Counted from the stretch's first letter, positions 17,636-26,721 are shown. The stretch: 64,000 nucleotides of DNA from Bacteroidaceae bacterium (GCA_017427185.1 JAFRTJ010000025.1:1-64000), one strand, 5' to 3'. The notes: generated from the letters alone by a model not told the origin. A program made the numbers and translations.

Positions 17636-19564
17636 ATGAACTACGGATTCGTCAAAATCGCATCTGCAATCCCCAGCGTGCAGGTTGCCAACTGTCAATA
17701 CAACATCGAACAGATGGAGTCGCTTATTATTCAGGCAGAAGGAAAGGGGGTGGAAATCATTTGTTTCCCAGAACTCAGCATTACCGCCTATTCCTGCCAG
17801 GATCTATTCCAGCAACAACTCTTGCTCGATGAGGCAGAAATGGCCCTCATCCAACTGATGAACTTCACCCGTTCGCTTGATATCATCAGCATCGTTGGAA
17901 TACCCGTTGCATACAAGGGTTCTCTCATGAATTGTGCTGCCGTAGTTCAACATGGCCATATCCTAGGCCTTATTCCCAAATCCTATCTTCCAAACTATAA
18001 GGAATTCTACGAGAAACGTTGGTTCACCAGTGGACTTGACATTGCTGAAGGATGCACACTCATATGTGGGCAACAGGTGCCCATCAATCCAAACATTCTG
18101 TTCAGCACTCCAACATGTACTTTCGCAATTGAGATCTGCGAAGATTTATGGGCTCCCATCCCTCCATCCTCCCACCTCACACTTCAGGGAGCAGAGATTA
18201 TCTTCAATCTCAGTGCCGACAATGACATGGTGGGCAAATACGACTATCTGCGTACTCTCGTGGCACAGCAGAGTGCACGATGCATAGCGGGATATATTTA
18301 CTGTGCATGTGGATTCGGCGAAAGTACACAAGATGTAGTCTTCTCTGGGAAAACACTCATCTATGAAAACGGCATCTTGTTGGAAGAAGCTAAACGCCAC
18401 AGTCTGACACCTCAACTCATCATTACTGAAATTGATGTGGAACGACTACGAACAGAGCGTCGTACAAACACCACGTTTGCAACCAATTCTGCCAACTTCT
18501 TAAAGGAAAGCCTTCGTATAGTGGAAACAGAGAAAATAGCAACCAAGGAACTTGATCTCACACGTATTATCAATCCGCATCCTTTCGTACCCACAGGCAA
18601 AAACCTGGATGAGCGTTGTGAAGAGATTTTCCATATTCAGACAGAGGGACTTGCCAAGCGTATTCAACATACTCATGCAGAAACCGTAGTGGTAGGTATC
18701 AGTGGAGGACTTGATAGCACACTCGCCCTTCTCGTCTGCATCAGGACATTCGATCTGATGAAACTAAACCGCCGAAGCATCATCGGCATCACGATGCCAG
18801 GATTCGGCACTACCGACCGAACCTATACAAATGCTGTCAATCTGATGAAACTACTTGGCATTACAATCCGAGAAATCAGTATTCGCGACGCAGTTGCACA
18901 GCATTTCAACGATATCGGTCATGACATCAACGTACACGATGTAACCTACGAAAACAGCCAGGCACGTGAACGTACACAAATTCTCATGGATGCAGCCAAC
19001 CAGATGAATGGAATGGTAATTGGAACGGGAGACCTCAGTGAGCTGGCCCTTGGATGGGCAACATACAATGGTGATCACATGAGCATGTATGGCATCAACG
19101 CTTCTGTCCCTAAAACACTTGTGCGGCATCTTGTCAGCTGGGTTGCCGCCACTATTGAGGACGAGAACACCCGCACCATCCTGCAAGACATCGTCAACAC
19201 TCCCATCAGTCCTGAACTGATCCCAGCTGACGATCAGGGAAACATTATTCAGAAAAGCGAAGACATCATCGGACCCTATGAATTGCACGATTTCTTCCTT
19301 TACTACATGATGCGATGGGGGTTCAGTCCCAGCAAAATATACTTCTTGGCACAACATGCATTTGGAAACACCTACACAAACGAAACAATACGCAAGTGGT
19401 TAACCACTTTCTTCCGTCGATTCTTCTCTCAACAGTTCAAGCGTAGCTGTTTGCCAGATGGACCTAAGGTAGGTAGCTGTTCACTTAGTCCCCGTGGAGA
19501 TTGGCGCATGCCAAGCGACGCCAGCAGCGCAGCATGGATTAAAGAATGTGAGAGTCTGACATAA
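17636..19564 (+). CDS. nadE: Glutamine-hydrolysing NAD+ synthase
   Basis: This enzyme makes NAD+ from deamido-NAD+, ATP and glutamine. The 642 residues contain an N-terminal nitrilase-type glutaminase domain with the Glu/Lys/Cys triad visible as FPELSIT (about 43-49), IPKSYLPNYKEFYE and EICEDLW, and a C-terminal synthetase domain with the pyrophosphate-binding SGGLDSTLAL (about 354-363) and GTGDLSELALGW. The fused glutaminase marks the glutamine-dependent form and the length is normal for it. It lies downstream of the htpG terminator on the same strand. Confidence 0.96.
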   Translation: MNYGFVKIASAIPSVQVANCQYNIEQMESLIIQAEGKGVEIICFPELSITAYSCQDLFQQQLLLDEAEMALIQLMNFTRSLDIISIVGIPVAYKGSLMNCAAVVQHGHILGLIPKSYLPNYKEFYEKRWFTSGLDIAEGCTLICGQQVPINPNILFSTPTCTFAIEICEDLWAPIPPSSHLTLQGAEIIFNLSADNDMVGKYDYLRTLVAQQSARCIAGYIYCACGFGESTQDVVFSGKTLIYENGILLEEAKRHSLTPQLIITEIDVERLRTERRTNTTFATNSANFLKESLRIVETEKIATKELDLTRIINPHPFVPTGKNLDERCEEIFHIQTEGLAKRIQHTHAETVVVGISGGLDSTLALLVCIRTFDLMKLNRRSIIGITMPGFGTTDRTYTNAVNLMKLLGITIREISIRDAVAQHFNDIGHDINVHDVTYENSQARERTQILMDAANQMNGMVIGTGDLSELALGWATYNGDHMSMYGINASVPKTLVRHLVSWVAATIEDENTRTILQDIVNTPISPELIPADDQGNIIQKSEDIIGPYELHDFFLYYMMRWGFSPSKIYFLAQHAFGNTYTNETIRKWLTTFFRRFFSQQFKRSCLPDGPKVGSCSLSPRGDWRMPSDASSAAWIKECESLT

Positions 19565-19565
19565 T

Positions 19566-19622
19566 AAAAGTATATCCCTATCCCTCATGAATCATAAAGC
19601 CGTCAAAATATGATACTTTTTC
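19566..19622 (+). terminator. Possible terminator after nadE
   Basis: AAAAGTAT (19566-19573) can pair with ATACTTTT (19613-19620), followed by TC and TTATA. The stem is AU-rich and the loop is long, so this is weak. The rest of the gap to 19772 contains a near-palindromic ACCGTGTATACGGT at about 19729-19742 and no gene. Confidence 0.35.
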
Positions 19623-19771
19623 TTATATTAACTCTATAATGATTATCATTTAACCCATAAGCGAATAATAGGTACAGATGATATGGCAGATAGAAAAATA
19701 TGGTTCAAAGTGTGTATTCAACGTATATACACCGTGTATACGGTAAGAATACAAAGCCTATACACTTGGTT

Positions 19772-20380
19772 TTATACGGTGACATATGTAAATTCATCAA
19801 AGAGAGTGACTCCCATAGCTTCCAATAAACGACGACTATGAGCGACATCAGCAGCGGTATTGAAATCTGGAATATGGGGAAGTCGAACAACGATGCGGTT
19901 AGCAACACCTTGATTGACGAGCCATTGCAGATTCTCCAAGGCGCGTTCTACTTGTCCTCCCGTGTAACGTCTATAAATATCTGGTGAAGTATCTTTAATG
20001 TCCACGATATAATGATTAACGAACGGAAAGACTTCTTCCAGTTGCTCGCGTGACACTTGTAACGATGTTTCCAATGTAATACGCCATTCTTTAGGAGCCA
20101 AAGAGCGAAACTCACGGATAAATTCACTACGCAACAAGGGTTCTCCACCACCAAAACAAACTCCACCACCCGTGGCTTGGAAATACAAATCGTCAATCTT
20201 TAATTCATCAATCAGCTCATCGGGTGTCATCATAAGACACGTACAGTCGGGTGAAAGACATTGCGGATTCAAGCAATAACGGCAATGCAACGTACAACCA
20301 TGAAAGGCAACGAGCGTAGTCACTCCCTTTCCATCTCTTCCCAATCGATGGCGACTGATTCCAATGATGGGAACTTCCAT
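19772..20380 (-). CDS. Radical SAM protein of the pyruvate formate-lyase activating enzyme type
   Basis: The product (202 residues from ATG 20380) has the radical SAM cluster motif CTLHCRYC (CxxxCxxC, about residues 29-36), an adjacent Cys-rich NPQCLSPDCTC stretch that could hold a further metal, and the SAM-binding GGGEPLL. The layout resembles glycyl-radical-enzyme activases, but no glycyl radical enzyme is nearby, so the partner is unknown. A second in-frame ATG lies at 20401 (209 aa), but the -7 box at 20406-20413 would place transcription start at about 20400, so 20380 is preferred. It is divergent from the TonB-like gene. Confidence 0.85.
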   Translation of the reverse strand: MEVPIIGISRHRLGRDGKGVTTLVAFHGCTLHCRYCLNPQCLSPDCTCLMMTPDELIDELKIDDLYFQATGGGVCFGGGEPLLRSEFIREFRSLAPKEWRITLETSLQVSREQLEEVFPFVNHYIVDIKDTSPDIYRRYTGGQVERALENLQWLVNQGVANRIVVRLPHIPDFNTAADVAHSRRLLEAMGVTLFDEFTYVTV

Positions 20381-20405
20381 TGTGGTTTCTGATGAATTCA
20401 TGCGA

Positions 20406-20437
20406 CAAAGTTATCATTTAATCATTAAAAAAGCAAA
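20406..20437 (-). promoter_or_regulatory. Promoter for the radical SAM gene
   Basis: Minus strand: TTTG at 20434-20437, 20 bases, then TAACTTTG at 20406-20413, a full consensus match. It ends only 5 bases before the ATG at 20401, implying that ATG 20380 is used or that the message is leaderless. Confidence 0.78.
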
Positions 20438-20463
20438 ATATCTTTCTGTTTTCATCGTTATTA

Positions 20464-20495
20464 TTTGTAGATAAACGAATTATCATGTATATTTG
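20464..20495 (+). promoter_or_regulatory. Promoter for the TonB-like gene
   Basis: TTTG at 20464-20467, 20 bases, then TATATTTG at 20488-20495, a full match. It overlaps the longest open frame (TTG at 20493) and so fixes the start at ATG 20520. Confidence 0.82.
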
Positions 20496-20519
20496 CAACA
20501 TATTCAAAGGAGACAGGTT

Positions 20520-21161
20520 ATGAAACAGGGAAAGAAGATTTGCAAGACACTCAAAGCAATACGACAGCAAATAGCAGATGCAAACGGCATTAGCTATGCT
20601 CCTACACCATGTACACACAAAGGGGATTGCGCCGGTACTTGTCCTGCTTGTGAAGCCGAAGTGAGATACATTGAAAACGAACTCAATGCTCGTAGGTTGC
20701 TTGGAAAAGCCGTCGTCGTAGCTGGATTATCGATGAGTTTGATGCCACTTACATCCTTTAGCCAAGTTGTTACCCCTTTTAAATCGCCTCAAAAAATAAC
20801 GGCAAAAAGTGATACTTCTCACGTACTGGCAGGAGTAGTAGAAGAAATGCCAAGTTTTCCTGGCGGTCAGCAAGCTTTAATGACCTTTTTATCTCAAAAC
20901 GTAAAATATCCAAAGGAATGCAAAGACTCAGCAATACAAGGTCGTGTAGTATGCAGTTTTATGGTAGAGAAAGACGGCTCGTTGAGTGGATTCAAGGTAG
21001 TTAAAAGCGTTCACCCAAAACTCGATGCTGAAGTTCTGCGAGTAATGAAGCTAATGCCTAAATGGTATCCAGGAAAGATGCTTGGTGAAACAACACGCGT
21101 AAGATACAACATTCCCGTCACGTTTCGCTTGGATAATGACAAAGCGAAGAATATGAAGTAA
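20520..21161 (+). CDS. TonB C-terminal-domain protein with N-terminal Cys-rich motif
   Basis: The 213-residue product has three parts. An N-terminal cytoplasmic segment of about 45 residues (MKQGKKICKTLKAIRQQIAD) contains a four-Cys motif, CTHKGDCAGTCPAC, that looks able to bind zinc. One hydrophobic helix follows (KAVVVAGLSMSLMPLTSF, about 64-81). The periplasmic TonB_C fold (about 105-205) has the usual EMPSFPGG and IQGRVVCSFMVEKDGSL signatures. TonB proteins transmit proton-motive force to outer-membrane receptors. No ExbB/ExbD gene is adjacent. The N-terminal Cys motif is unlike classical TonB and suggests a regulatory or sensing role, which is inference. Confidence 0.85.
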   Translation: MKQGKKICKTLKAIRQQIADANGISYAPTPCTHKGDCAGTCPACEAEVRYIENELNARRLLGKAVVVAGLSMSLMPLTSFSQVVTPFKSPQKITAKSDTSHVLAGVVEEMPSFPGGQQALMTFLSQNVKYPKECKDSAIQGRVVCSFMVEKDGSLSGFKVVKSVHPKLDAEVLRVMKLMPKWYPGKMLGETTRVRYNIPVTFRLDNDKAKNMK

Positions 21162-21221
21162 CGTGTTATTTCGCACTCGTAACCACATACTTTTCATATG
21201 CTAAAGTGATAGTTTACGAAA

Positions 21222-21479
21222 TTAATGCTTCCTTTTCTTCGGCTCAGGCAATTCCTTACAAGTCTCACGAACAAGTAAGGAAAGGTAGTCATGATCATCC
21301 ACGTTGGCAATATAGAAATATTCACGTGCCTCATCGTAAGGTTATCTCATTTCAATAGTTTGAAACAAATTACGCCCTACCTTTGTCGGCTTTAAGTAAA
21401 AGCGGTCATCACAAATCAATCCGAAAATCTTACCATTACAATATATGCCATAATCGCCAAACATCTTCAAAGCAATAGG
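21222..21479 (-). pseudogene. TfoX/Sxy N-terminal-domain family gene, decayed
   Basis: One minus-strand frame reads PIALKMFGDYGIYCNGKIFG, continues through LICDDRFYLKPTK to a TAA stop, then goes on in the same frame as PYDEAREYFYIANVDDHDYL and a Lys-rich ELPEPKKRKH end (TAA at 21222-21224). This is the TfoX N-terminal fold in order (KMFGEY, ICDD, KPT, YxxAxxYF, and an ELPxPKKKK tail). About 20 residues at the N-terminus, including any start codon, are missing where the sequence runs into the tRNA-Arg terminator at about 21484, and the in-frame stop lies mid-domain. Both lesions point to a pseudogene. TfoX/Sxy proteins are linked to competence regulation in Gammaproteobacteria; the role in Bacteroidetes is unknown. 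Confidence 0.82.
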
Positions 21480-21483
21480 CAAA

Positions 21484-21512
21484 CAAAAAAGAGATATCGA
21501 CTGATATCTCTT
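21484..21512 (-). terminator. Intrinsic terminator of tRNA-Arg
   Basis: A perfect stem GAGATATC/GATATCTC (21491-21498 and 21503-21510) with a 4-base loop is followed on the minus strand by TTTTTTGTTT. It starts 7 bases after the tRNA. Confidence 0.88.
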
Positions 21513-21517
21513 TCCTG

Positions 21518-21592
21518 TGATTCGGAAGGGGCTCGAACCCTTGACCCGCAGCTTAGAAGGCTGCTGCTCTAATCCAACTGAGCTACCGAACC
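21518..21592 (-). tRNA. tRNA-Arg (anticodon TCT)
   Basis: The minus strand folds as a cloverleaf. The acceptor GGTTCGG pairs with CCGAATC (one G-U), with discriminator A. The anticodon stem CAGCC/(G)GCTG region carries loop CTTCTAA with anticodon TCT, and the T loop is GGGTTCGAGCCCC. CCA is not encoded. Confidence 0.94.
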
Positions 21593-21621
21593 AACTAATA
21601 GAAAATTCTATTTTGCAGCCG

Positions 21622-21653
21622 CAAAGGTACTGAATTCTTGAATACTTTGCAAA
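21622..21653 (-). promoter_or_regulatory. Promoter for tRNA-Arg
   Basis: Minus strand: TTTG at 21650-21653, 20 bases, then TACCTTTG at 21622-21629, a full consensus match about 30 bases upstream of the tRNA. Between 21654 and 21930 I see no gene, only a small ATCTG/CAGAT hairpin near 21731-21745 and a duplicated TTTTTCAGGA. Confidence 0.82.
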
Positions 21654-21933
21654 TTTTAATTCATCAATTTTCTGTTTCTACCTCATCAGAAGGGTGCCAT
21701 TACGCTGAAAGAATCAAAAATAGCTCTCATCTGTAAAGCAGATTGATATACTAATATTGTGTGCTGATTGCAACGCATTACAAGAATATAAGATTGTTGG
21801 TTCGTGCAAAATGATGAAATGAAAAAAACACTTTTTCAGGACTTTTTTCAGGAAAGCAATATCTCAGAAACATATTTCAGACCAATTTGTCTCAATTTTT
21901 ACCTCGACAGGCTAAAAATAAGAAAATAATGAG

Positions 21934-21941
21934 TATCTTTG
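21934..21941 (+). promoter_or_regulatory. -7 element upstream of the ThiE-like gene
   Basis: TATCTTTG matches TAnnTTTG. No TTTG is found at the expected -33 position. The predicted leader is about 60 nt. Confidence 0.5.
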
Positions 21942-22008
21942 CACCATTAGAAGATGAACCGAAAATGGTCCGTCGAGAATGGATTCAAGGTAGAATGGAT
22001 ATTGAAGG

Positions 22009-22617
22009 ATGAAACTGATTCTGCAAACCAGCCCACACTTCTTCGTGGAAGAGGACAAAATTCTGGCCACCCTTTTTGATGAAGGTCTTGATTTGCTTCT
22101 TCTGCGCAAACCTGGCACAGAGCCCATCTACTCAGAGCGTCTGCTTACACTCTTACCCGAGAAATATCATGACCGTGTGATAGTTCATGACCATTTCTAT
22201 CTGAAGGACGAATTCAATCTCTTAGGCATCCATCTGAACAAAGCTAATCCTATCCCTCCCAGCAATTACAACGGTCCTATTGCTCGCAGCTGCTACAGTC
22301 TTAAAGACGTGGAGGAATACAAGAAAGAGTGCATCTACGTTTCACTCAAGAATATTTACGACAGTATTTCCCAACCTGCCAACAAAGCAGACTTCACTCA
22401 AGAGCAACTGGTGGAGGCTACTCGACGTGGAATCATCGACAAGGAAGTGATGGCTCAGGGAGGCATCTCGCTCGAAAACATTCCAGAGATCAGGAAACTC
22501 GGATTTGGGGGTGTCATCGTGAGTGGTGACCTCTGGAATCTCTTCGACATTCGTAACGGATTCGATTTCAAGGAACTGATAGCCCGTTTCAGGCGCTTAC
22601 GAAAAGCAACAGGATAA
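22009..22617 (+). CDS. Thiamine phosphate synthase (ThiE/TenI) family protein
   Basis: The 202-residue protein has the features of the small TIM barrel that joins HMP-PP and HET-P in thiamine synthesis: an early LLLLRKPG strand (about 28-35), IVHDHFYL and LGIHLNKAN (about 72), a CYSLKDVEEYK helix, and a C-terminal VMAQGGISLENIPEIRKLGF phosphate-binding region. The order matches ThiE/TenI. No other thiamine genes and no TPP riboswitch are adjacent, and the diphosphate-binding residues are not all obvious, so it may be a TenI-like paralogue. prs follows after 61 bp on the same strand. Confidence 0.82.
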   Translation: MKLILQTSPHFFVEEDKILATLFDEGLDLLLLRKPGTEPIYSERLLTLLPEKYHDRVIVHDHFYLKDEFNLLGIHLNKANPIPPSNYNGPIARSCYSLKDVEEYKKECIYVSLKNIYDSISQPANKADFTQEQLVEATRRGIIDKEVMAQGGISLENIPEIRKLGFGGVIVSGDLWNLFDIRNGFDFKELIARFRRLRKATG

Positions 22618-22678
22618 GGGTTCTTTCCAATTTTTATACAATCAACAAACTAACTAACTCAAAAAATAAAATCAGGTC

Positions 22679-23623
22679 ATGGAATCAGTTGACAAATCAA
22701 CTTTCAAAGTATTCTCAGGAACAGCCACGCGCTATCTGGCAGAGAAAATCTGCACTAGTCTTGACTGCAAACTCGGCAATCTGTCTGTCACACGATTTGC
22801 TGATGGTGAGTTTGAAGTCTGTTTCGACGAGTCCATTCGAGGACAAGATGTATTCTTGATCCAAAGCACATTCCCCAATGCTGATAATTTGATGGAACTC
22901 TTGCTAATGATTGATGCCGCCAAACGCGCATCAGCCAACACCATCAACGCTGTCATACCCTACTTCGGGTGGGCACGTCAGGACCGCAAGAGCAAACCTC
23001 GTGTCAGTATCGCAGCAAAACTGGTGGCTGACATGCTCTCTGTGGCAGGAATCAAACGTCTGATCACAATGGATCTGCACGCTGACCAGGAACAAGGTTT
23101 CTTCAACGTGCCCGTGGATCATCTTTATGCCAGTAGCGTAATGCTTCCCTACATCGAAAGCCTTCATTTGGAAAATCTGGTGATTGCAGCTCCTGACGTA
23201 GGGGGCTCGAAGCGTGCCAGTGCATATAGCAAATACCTGAAATGTCCAATGGTTCTATGCAACAAGACTAGAAAGAGAGCCAACGAAGTGGACAGCATGC
23301 AGATAATCGGCGATGTATTTAATGCTGACGTTGTCCTAGTGGATGATATTGTAGACACCGCAGGCACTATTACCAAAGCGGCCGACTTGATGAAGGAAAA
23401 TGGAGCTCGAACCGTTCGTGCTATTGCCAGTCACTGTGTAATGAGCGGTCCTGCCAGCGAACGTGTCCAGGCAAGTTCTCTCGAAGAGATTGTGTTCACC
23501 GACTCCATTCCTTACAGCAACCGTTGCGCAAAAGTGAAGCAAATCAGCATTGCAGACCTGATTGCAGAGACCATTCGTCGCGTACTCCAAAACGAGTCCA
23601 TCAGTAGCCAATATCTGATTTAA
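22679..23623 (+). CDS. prs: Ribose-phosphate pyrophosphokinase
   Basis: PRPP synthetase makes 5-phosphoribosyl diphosphate from ribose-5-phosphate and ATP for nucleotide, His, Trp and NAD synthesis. The 314 residues have the standard length and motifs: FADGE, the PYFGWARQDRKSKPR flexible loop (about 96-110), the catalytic DLHADQEQGFF, and the PRPP-binding VLVDDIVDTAGT (about 219-230). It starts at ATG 22679 and is followed after 16 bp by a thioredoxin-like lipoprotein gene, so the two are probably cotranscribed. Confidence 0.97.
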   Translation: MESVDKSTFKVFSGTATRYLAEKICTSLDCKLGNLSVTRFADGEFEVCFDESIRGQDVFLIQSTFPNADNLMELLLMIDAAKRASANTINAVIPYFGWARQDRKSKPRVSIAAKLVADMLSVAGIKRLITMDLHADQEQGFFNVPVDHLYASSVMLPYIESLHLENLVIAAPDVGGSKRASAYSKYLKCPMVLCNKTRKRANEVDSMQIIGDVFNADVVLVDDIVDTAGTITKAADLMKENGARTVRAIASHCVMSGPASERVQASSLEEIVFTDSIPYSNRCAKVKQISIADLIAETIRRVLQNESISSQYLI

Positions 23624-23639
23624 TATCTTTACGACTATT

Positions 23640-24191
23640 ATGAAGAAATTTTTTATCATACCCGTTCTGGCTGTCGTAATGATCTCATGCGGCAACAAGC
23701 CTACGAACGAAAACACAGACACGAACGAGCAAGACTCAACTCTAGTAACAGAAATTGTAGAATTCTCACCAGAAGAAGGAAACCATTATCTCGACATTTC
23801 TGTTCCCATGATGGGTGGAGGTAACCTTCGTTTGAGTGAATTCATTCCGGAAAATAAGCTTACCATCGTGGACTGTTGGGCAAGTTGGTGTCATCCATGC
23901 GTGGCCGAAATGCCCAATCTGGTGGCCATTTATGAAAAGTATCATTCCCAAGGACTTGAAATTCTAGGTATCTCTTTTGACAAGGAAGAGAAAGCATGGG
24001 TTGATAAGGTGGCTCAATTAGGAATGAAATGGCCTCAAGGAAGCGAACTCAACGGCTGGGAGAACCAAATGATGGAGAAATATGGTGTTAACAGCATTCC
24101 ATGTACCTTCATAATCAATCAAGAGGGCATCATCTTGGCTCGTGGGCTTCGAGGTGAGGAACTCGAAGCATTCATTCAGCAGAATTTGTAA
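23640..24191 (+). CDS. TlpA-like thioredoxin-fold lipoprotein
   Basis: The 183-residue product starts with a lipoprotein signal peptide and lipobox (AVVMISC, Cys at about 17) and then a thioredoxin fold with the redox motif CWASWCHPC (active CHPC at about 85-88) and the cis-Pro region SIPCTFI. It should be a membrane-anchored periplasmic thiol-disulfide reductase of the TlpA/ResA type. It lies 16 bp downstream of prs, with no functional link apparent. A TATCTTTA at 23625 resembles a -7 element with one mismatch. A G/C-rich hairpin follows the gene. Confidence 0.9.
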   Translation: MKKFFIIPVLAVVMISCGNKPTNENTDTNEQDSTLVTEIVEFSPEEGNHYLDISVPMMGGGNLRLSEFIPENKLTIVDCWASWCHPCVAEMPNLVAIYEKYHSQGLEILGISFDKEEKAWVDKVAQLGMKWPQGSELNGWENQMMEKYGVNSIPCTFIINQEGIILARGLRGEELEAFIQQNL

Positions 24192-24204
24192 CTACCAATT
24201 TAAA

Positions 24205-24260
24205 CTCCCCCTCCTATATCTGTTCTCACATGCAGAGAAAAGACAAGGAGGGGGGGATTT
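24205..24260 (+). terminator. Probable terminator after prs-tlpA
   Basis: CCCCCTCCT (24207-24215) pairs with AGGAGGGGG (24246-24254), with an inner TTCTC/GAGAA stem in the loop, and is followed by a short T stretch (GGATTTTAT). The weak U tract limits confidence. Confidence 0.6.
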
Positions 24261-24294
24261 TATGAAAAACTGAAACTTAATACCTGAAGAAACA

Positions 24295-26721
24295 ATGAAA
24301 TACCTGTTTTTGCTTTTATCCCTCGTAATGGGAATTGAAAACATTTACAGCGAAAACCTGACGAAGTACCTGAAACACAGTAGCGGTATGATACTTGGTC
24401 TTGGTAGCGATAATCATGCAGTACTGAAATCGGCTAACGCAAGTGACATCCAACCCATGGAGTTTCTTCAACAGTCTGATGGAGCCTATGCTATCACCAT
24501 CAAAGATAAGGGTACCACTCGTTATCTGAGTCTTGGCACCACAAATGGGTGGTCAACCTATTACCAAACCTCCTTTGACTCGCATCGAAGCAAATATAGC
24601 ATTGAAAAGGTTGACGAAAGATACATTCGCCTAAAGAATGCTTCTACTGGCAAATATTTGGGCACAGATGCTACTACGCCTGGCAGTTATGCCTTCTCCG
24701 ACAAGTCCGGAACAGATGCACTTCATCATTGGTATCTCGTCGACAATCCTAAAGATGAAGTTGCTCCCACAACCTACTCCTATCTCATCTCGCCCGCTCA
24801 ACAGCAACAAATCTGCGAAGGATGGGGAGTAAGCCTATGCTGGTGGGCAAATATGTGTGGACACTGGAGTGATGAAAAACTCGACCAAATCATCGATTGG
24901 CTGGTTAGTCCTACAGGATTGAACATGAACATCTTCCGCTACAATATTGGTGGAGGCGATGATCCCAACAACACAAACTGCACACTTCATCACATGGGAA
25001 ATGGCAAAGGACTACGTGCTGAAATGGAAGGGTTTCTGGATGGACCTGGAGAAAATTATATATGGGAAAGGGATGAGGCACAGCGTCGAGTCATGTTGAA
25101 GATCCACGAAAAACGTCCCAATGCCATCTTCGAAGCCTTCTCGAATTCTGCTCCATGGTGGATGACATACAGCGGATGCTGTTCGGGAGCTGTCAATCCA
25201 GGCGACGACAACCTGAAGCCTGAATATTATGAGGCATTCTGCCACTATCTGGTAGATGTTTGCAAACACTATCGAGATGAATACGGTATAGAATTCCGTA
25301 CATTGGAGCCTTTCAACGAACCCAACACAACCTATTGGGGATGCAATGGTGGGCAAGAAGGGTGCCACTTCTCTTCCCAGTCTCAAGTTGCCCTGTTACG
25401 TGTTCTCTATCCTATCCTGCAGGAAAGCGGACTTAAGACGGTCATTTCTGCTTCTGATGAAACATCTGTAGCAACAGCCGTCTCTACTCTCAAGACAATC
25501 ACCAGCAGCGGCATTACAAACATGGTTGGCCAATGGAACACCCATACTTACAGCGGCAACGACCGCGCGTACAGCCAGTTTGGAACGTTAGCCCGTCAGA
25601 CAGGAAAACCTGTATGGATGAGTGAGGTTGGATCTGGCGGGAGTGGTATCGGAGGCAATTTGGCCTTAATGCAAAGGATGTTCCGTGATATACACTATAT
25701 CATGCCCTCTGCCTGGATTGATTGGCAATATATTGAGGAATATGGCGACCAATGGTGTATGGTAAATGCAAAATTCAATGATGAAAATTCTGCCACGCGT
25801 GTCAAAAGCTATTATATACGCAGCCAGGTAACACGTTTCATCCAACCTTGCTATCACTTTGTTCCCAGCCTGTCTTCTCAAGCCCTTGCAGCAATCAGTC
25901 CTGAAAGAGATCGTCTCGTGGTTGTCCTGATCAATTCGGATGCAGCCAAATCTGTTCATCATATATCCCTACCCTACACAACCATCAATGGCAGCGTTGA
26001 GGTATATCAGACCACGCAAAACTATAATGTGGCACGTCGCCATGATGTGGTCGATACGGAGGATAACATACTGACAGCTACCCTAGCTCCCCTCAGCATT
26101 ACGACACTTCTCATTCCTGTCCACTTAGAGAAAACAACTTTCGATCTGGCAGAGGGTAACACCTATCTTGTGGTACCTCAGAGCAACGTTGAGATGACTC
26201 TTGATGCACAACAGCAAAAAGTCATAATCAGCAAGTTAAATCCTGAGAGCGAAACCCAATTATGGACTTTAATCAAAGATTCAAATGAATCTACATATAC
26301 TTTTATAAATGAAAAGAATGAATATATAAGTTATCGTAATGGAGAATATGCCTTAAGCACTCGTTCCACCACTGGAGGAAACATCTATCAGCAAAGCTTC
26401 AGTCTCCTTCCAGTCGAGGATTATTTCTATCGCATTATGAATGGGAAATATGGATTCGACCTGCAGAGCAACAAACTTACGGAAGGCACTACGGTGGGAA
26501 TGTATACGTATGGAAACTCGCTCGATGCCGACACTCGAAACTGGCGTCTAATCCGTGTTCCAGGAAAACAAGAAGGCACTGGAATCAACCAACTCCCAGC
26601 TACCGGATCTGACGCGGATAAAATTTACTTTAACCTGACGGGACAACGTATCAGCCGACCTCAGCATGGCGTGAATATCATGCTTCGCGATGGAAAAGCC
26701 ATCAAGATACTCCACCGCTAA
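24295..26721 (+). CDS. Secreted GH30-family glycoside hydrolase with flanking lectin-like domains
   Basis: The 808-residue protein has a signal peptide (MKYLFLLLSLVMGIENIYS). Residues of about 20-155 form an N-terminal ricin-like or fascin-like beta-trefoil. A GH30 (beta/alpha)8 barrel with its side beta domain (about 160-610) shows the acid/base Glu in EPFNEPNTTYWG and the nucleophile Glu in WMSEVGSGG. A second lectin-like region follows (about 620-770), then a short NLTGQRIS ... NIMLRDGKAIKIL tail of the type found at the C-termini of secreted Bacteroidales proteins. GH30 members cleave beta-1,6-galactan, beta-1,6-glucan or xylan; the subfamily cannot be fixed by eye. It converges, with a 4-bp overlap, on the minus-strand gene. 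Confidence 0.88.
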   Translation: MKYLFLLLSLVMGIENIYSENLTKYLKHSSGMILGLGSDNHAVLKSANASDIQPMEFLQQSDGAYAITIKDKGTTRYLSLGTTNGWSTYYQTSFDSHRSKYSIEKVDERYIRLKNASTGKYLGTDATTPGSYAFSDKSGTDALHHWYLVDNPKDEVAPTTYSYLISPAQQQQICEGWGVSLCWWANMCGHWSDEKLDQIIDWLVSPTGLNMNIFRYNIGGGDDPNNTNCTLHHMGNGKGLRAEMEGFLDGPGENYIWERDEAQRRVMLKIHEKRPNAIFEAFSNSAPWWMTYSGCCSGAVNPGDDNLKPEYYEAFCHYLVDVCKHYRDEYGIEFRTLEPFNEPNTTYWGCNGGQEGCHFSSQSQVALLRVLYPILQESGLKTVISASDETSVATAVSTLKTITSSGITNMVGQWNTHTYSGNDRAYSQFGTLARQTGKPVWMSEVGSGGSGIGGNLALMQRMFRDIHYIMPSAWIDWQYIEEYGDQWCMVNAKFNDENSATRVKSYYIRSQVTRFIQPCYHFVPSLSSQALAAISPERDRLVVVLINSDAAKSVHHISLPYTTINGSVEVYQTTQNYNVARRHDVVDTEDNILTATLAPLSITTLLIPVHLEKTTFDLAEGNTYLVVPQSNVEMTLDAQQQKVIISKLNPESETQLWTLIKDSNESTYTFINEKNEYISYRNGEYALSTRSTTGGNIYQQSFSLLPVEDYFYRIMNGKYGFDLQSNKLTEGTTVGMYTYGNSLDADTRNWRLIRVPGKQEGTGINQLPATGSDADKIYFNLTGQRISRPQHGVNIMLRDGKAIKILHR

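Noticed and set aside
22618..22678. TPP riboswitch or promoter between the ThiE-like gene and prs
   Set aside because: The 61-bp gap is AT-rich with no TAnnTTTG box and no aptamer-like sequence.
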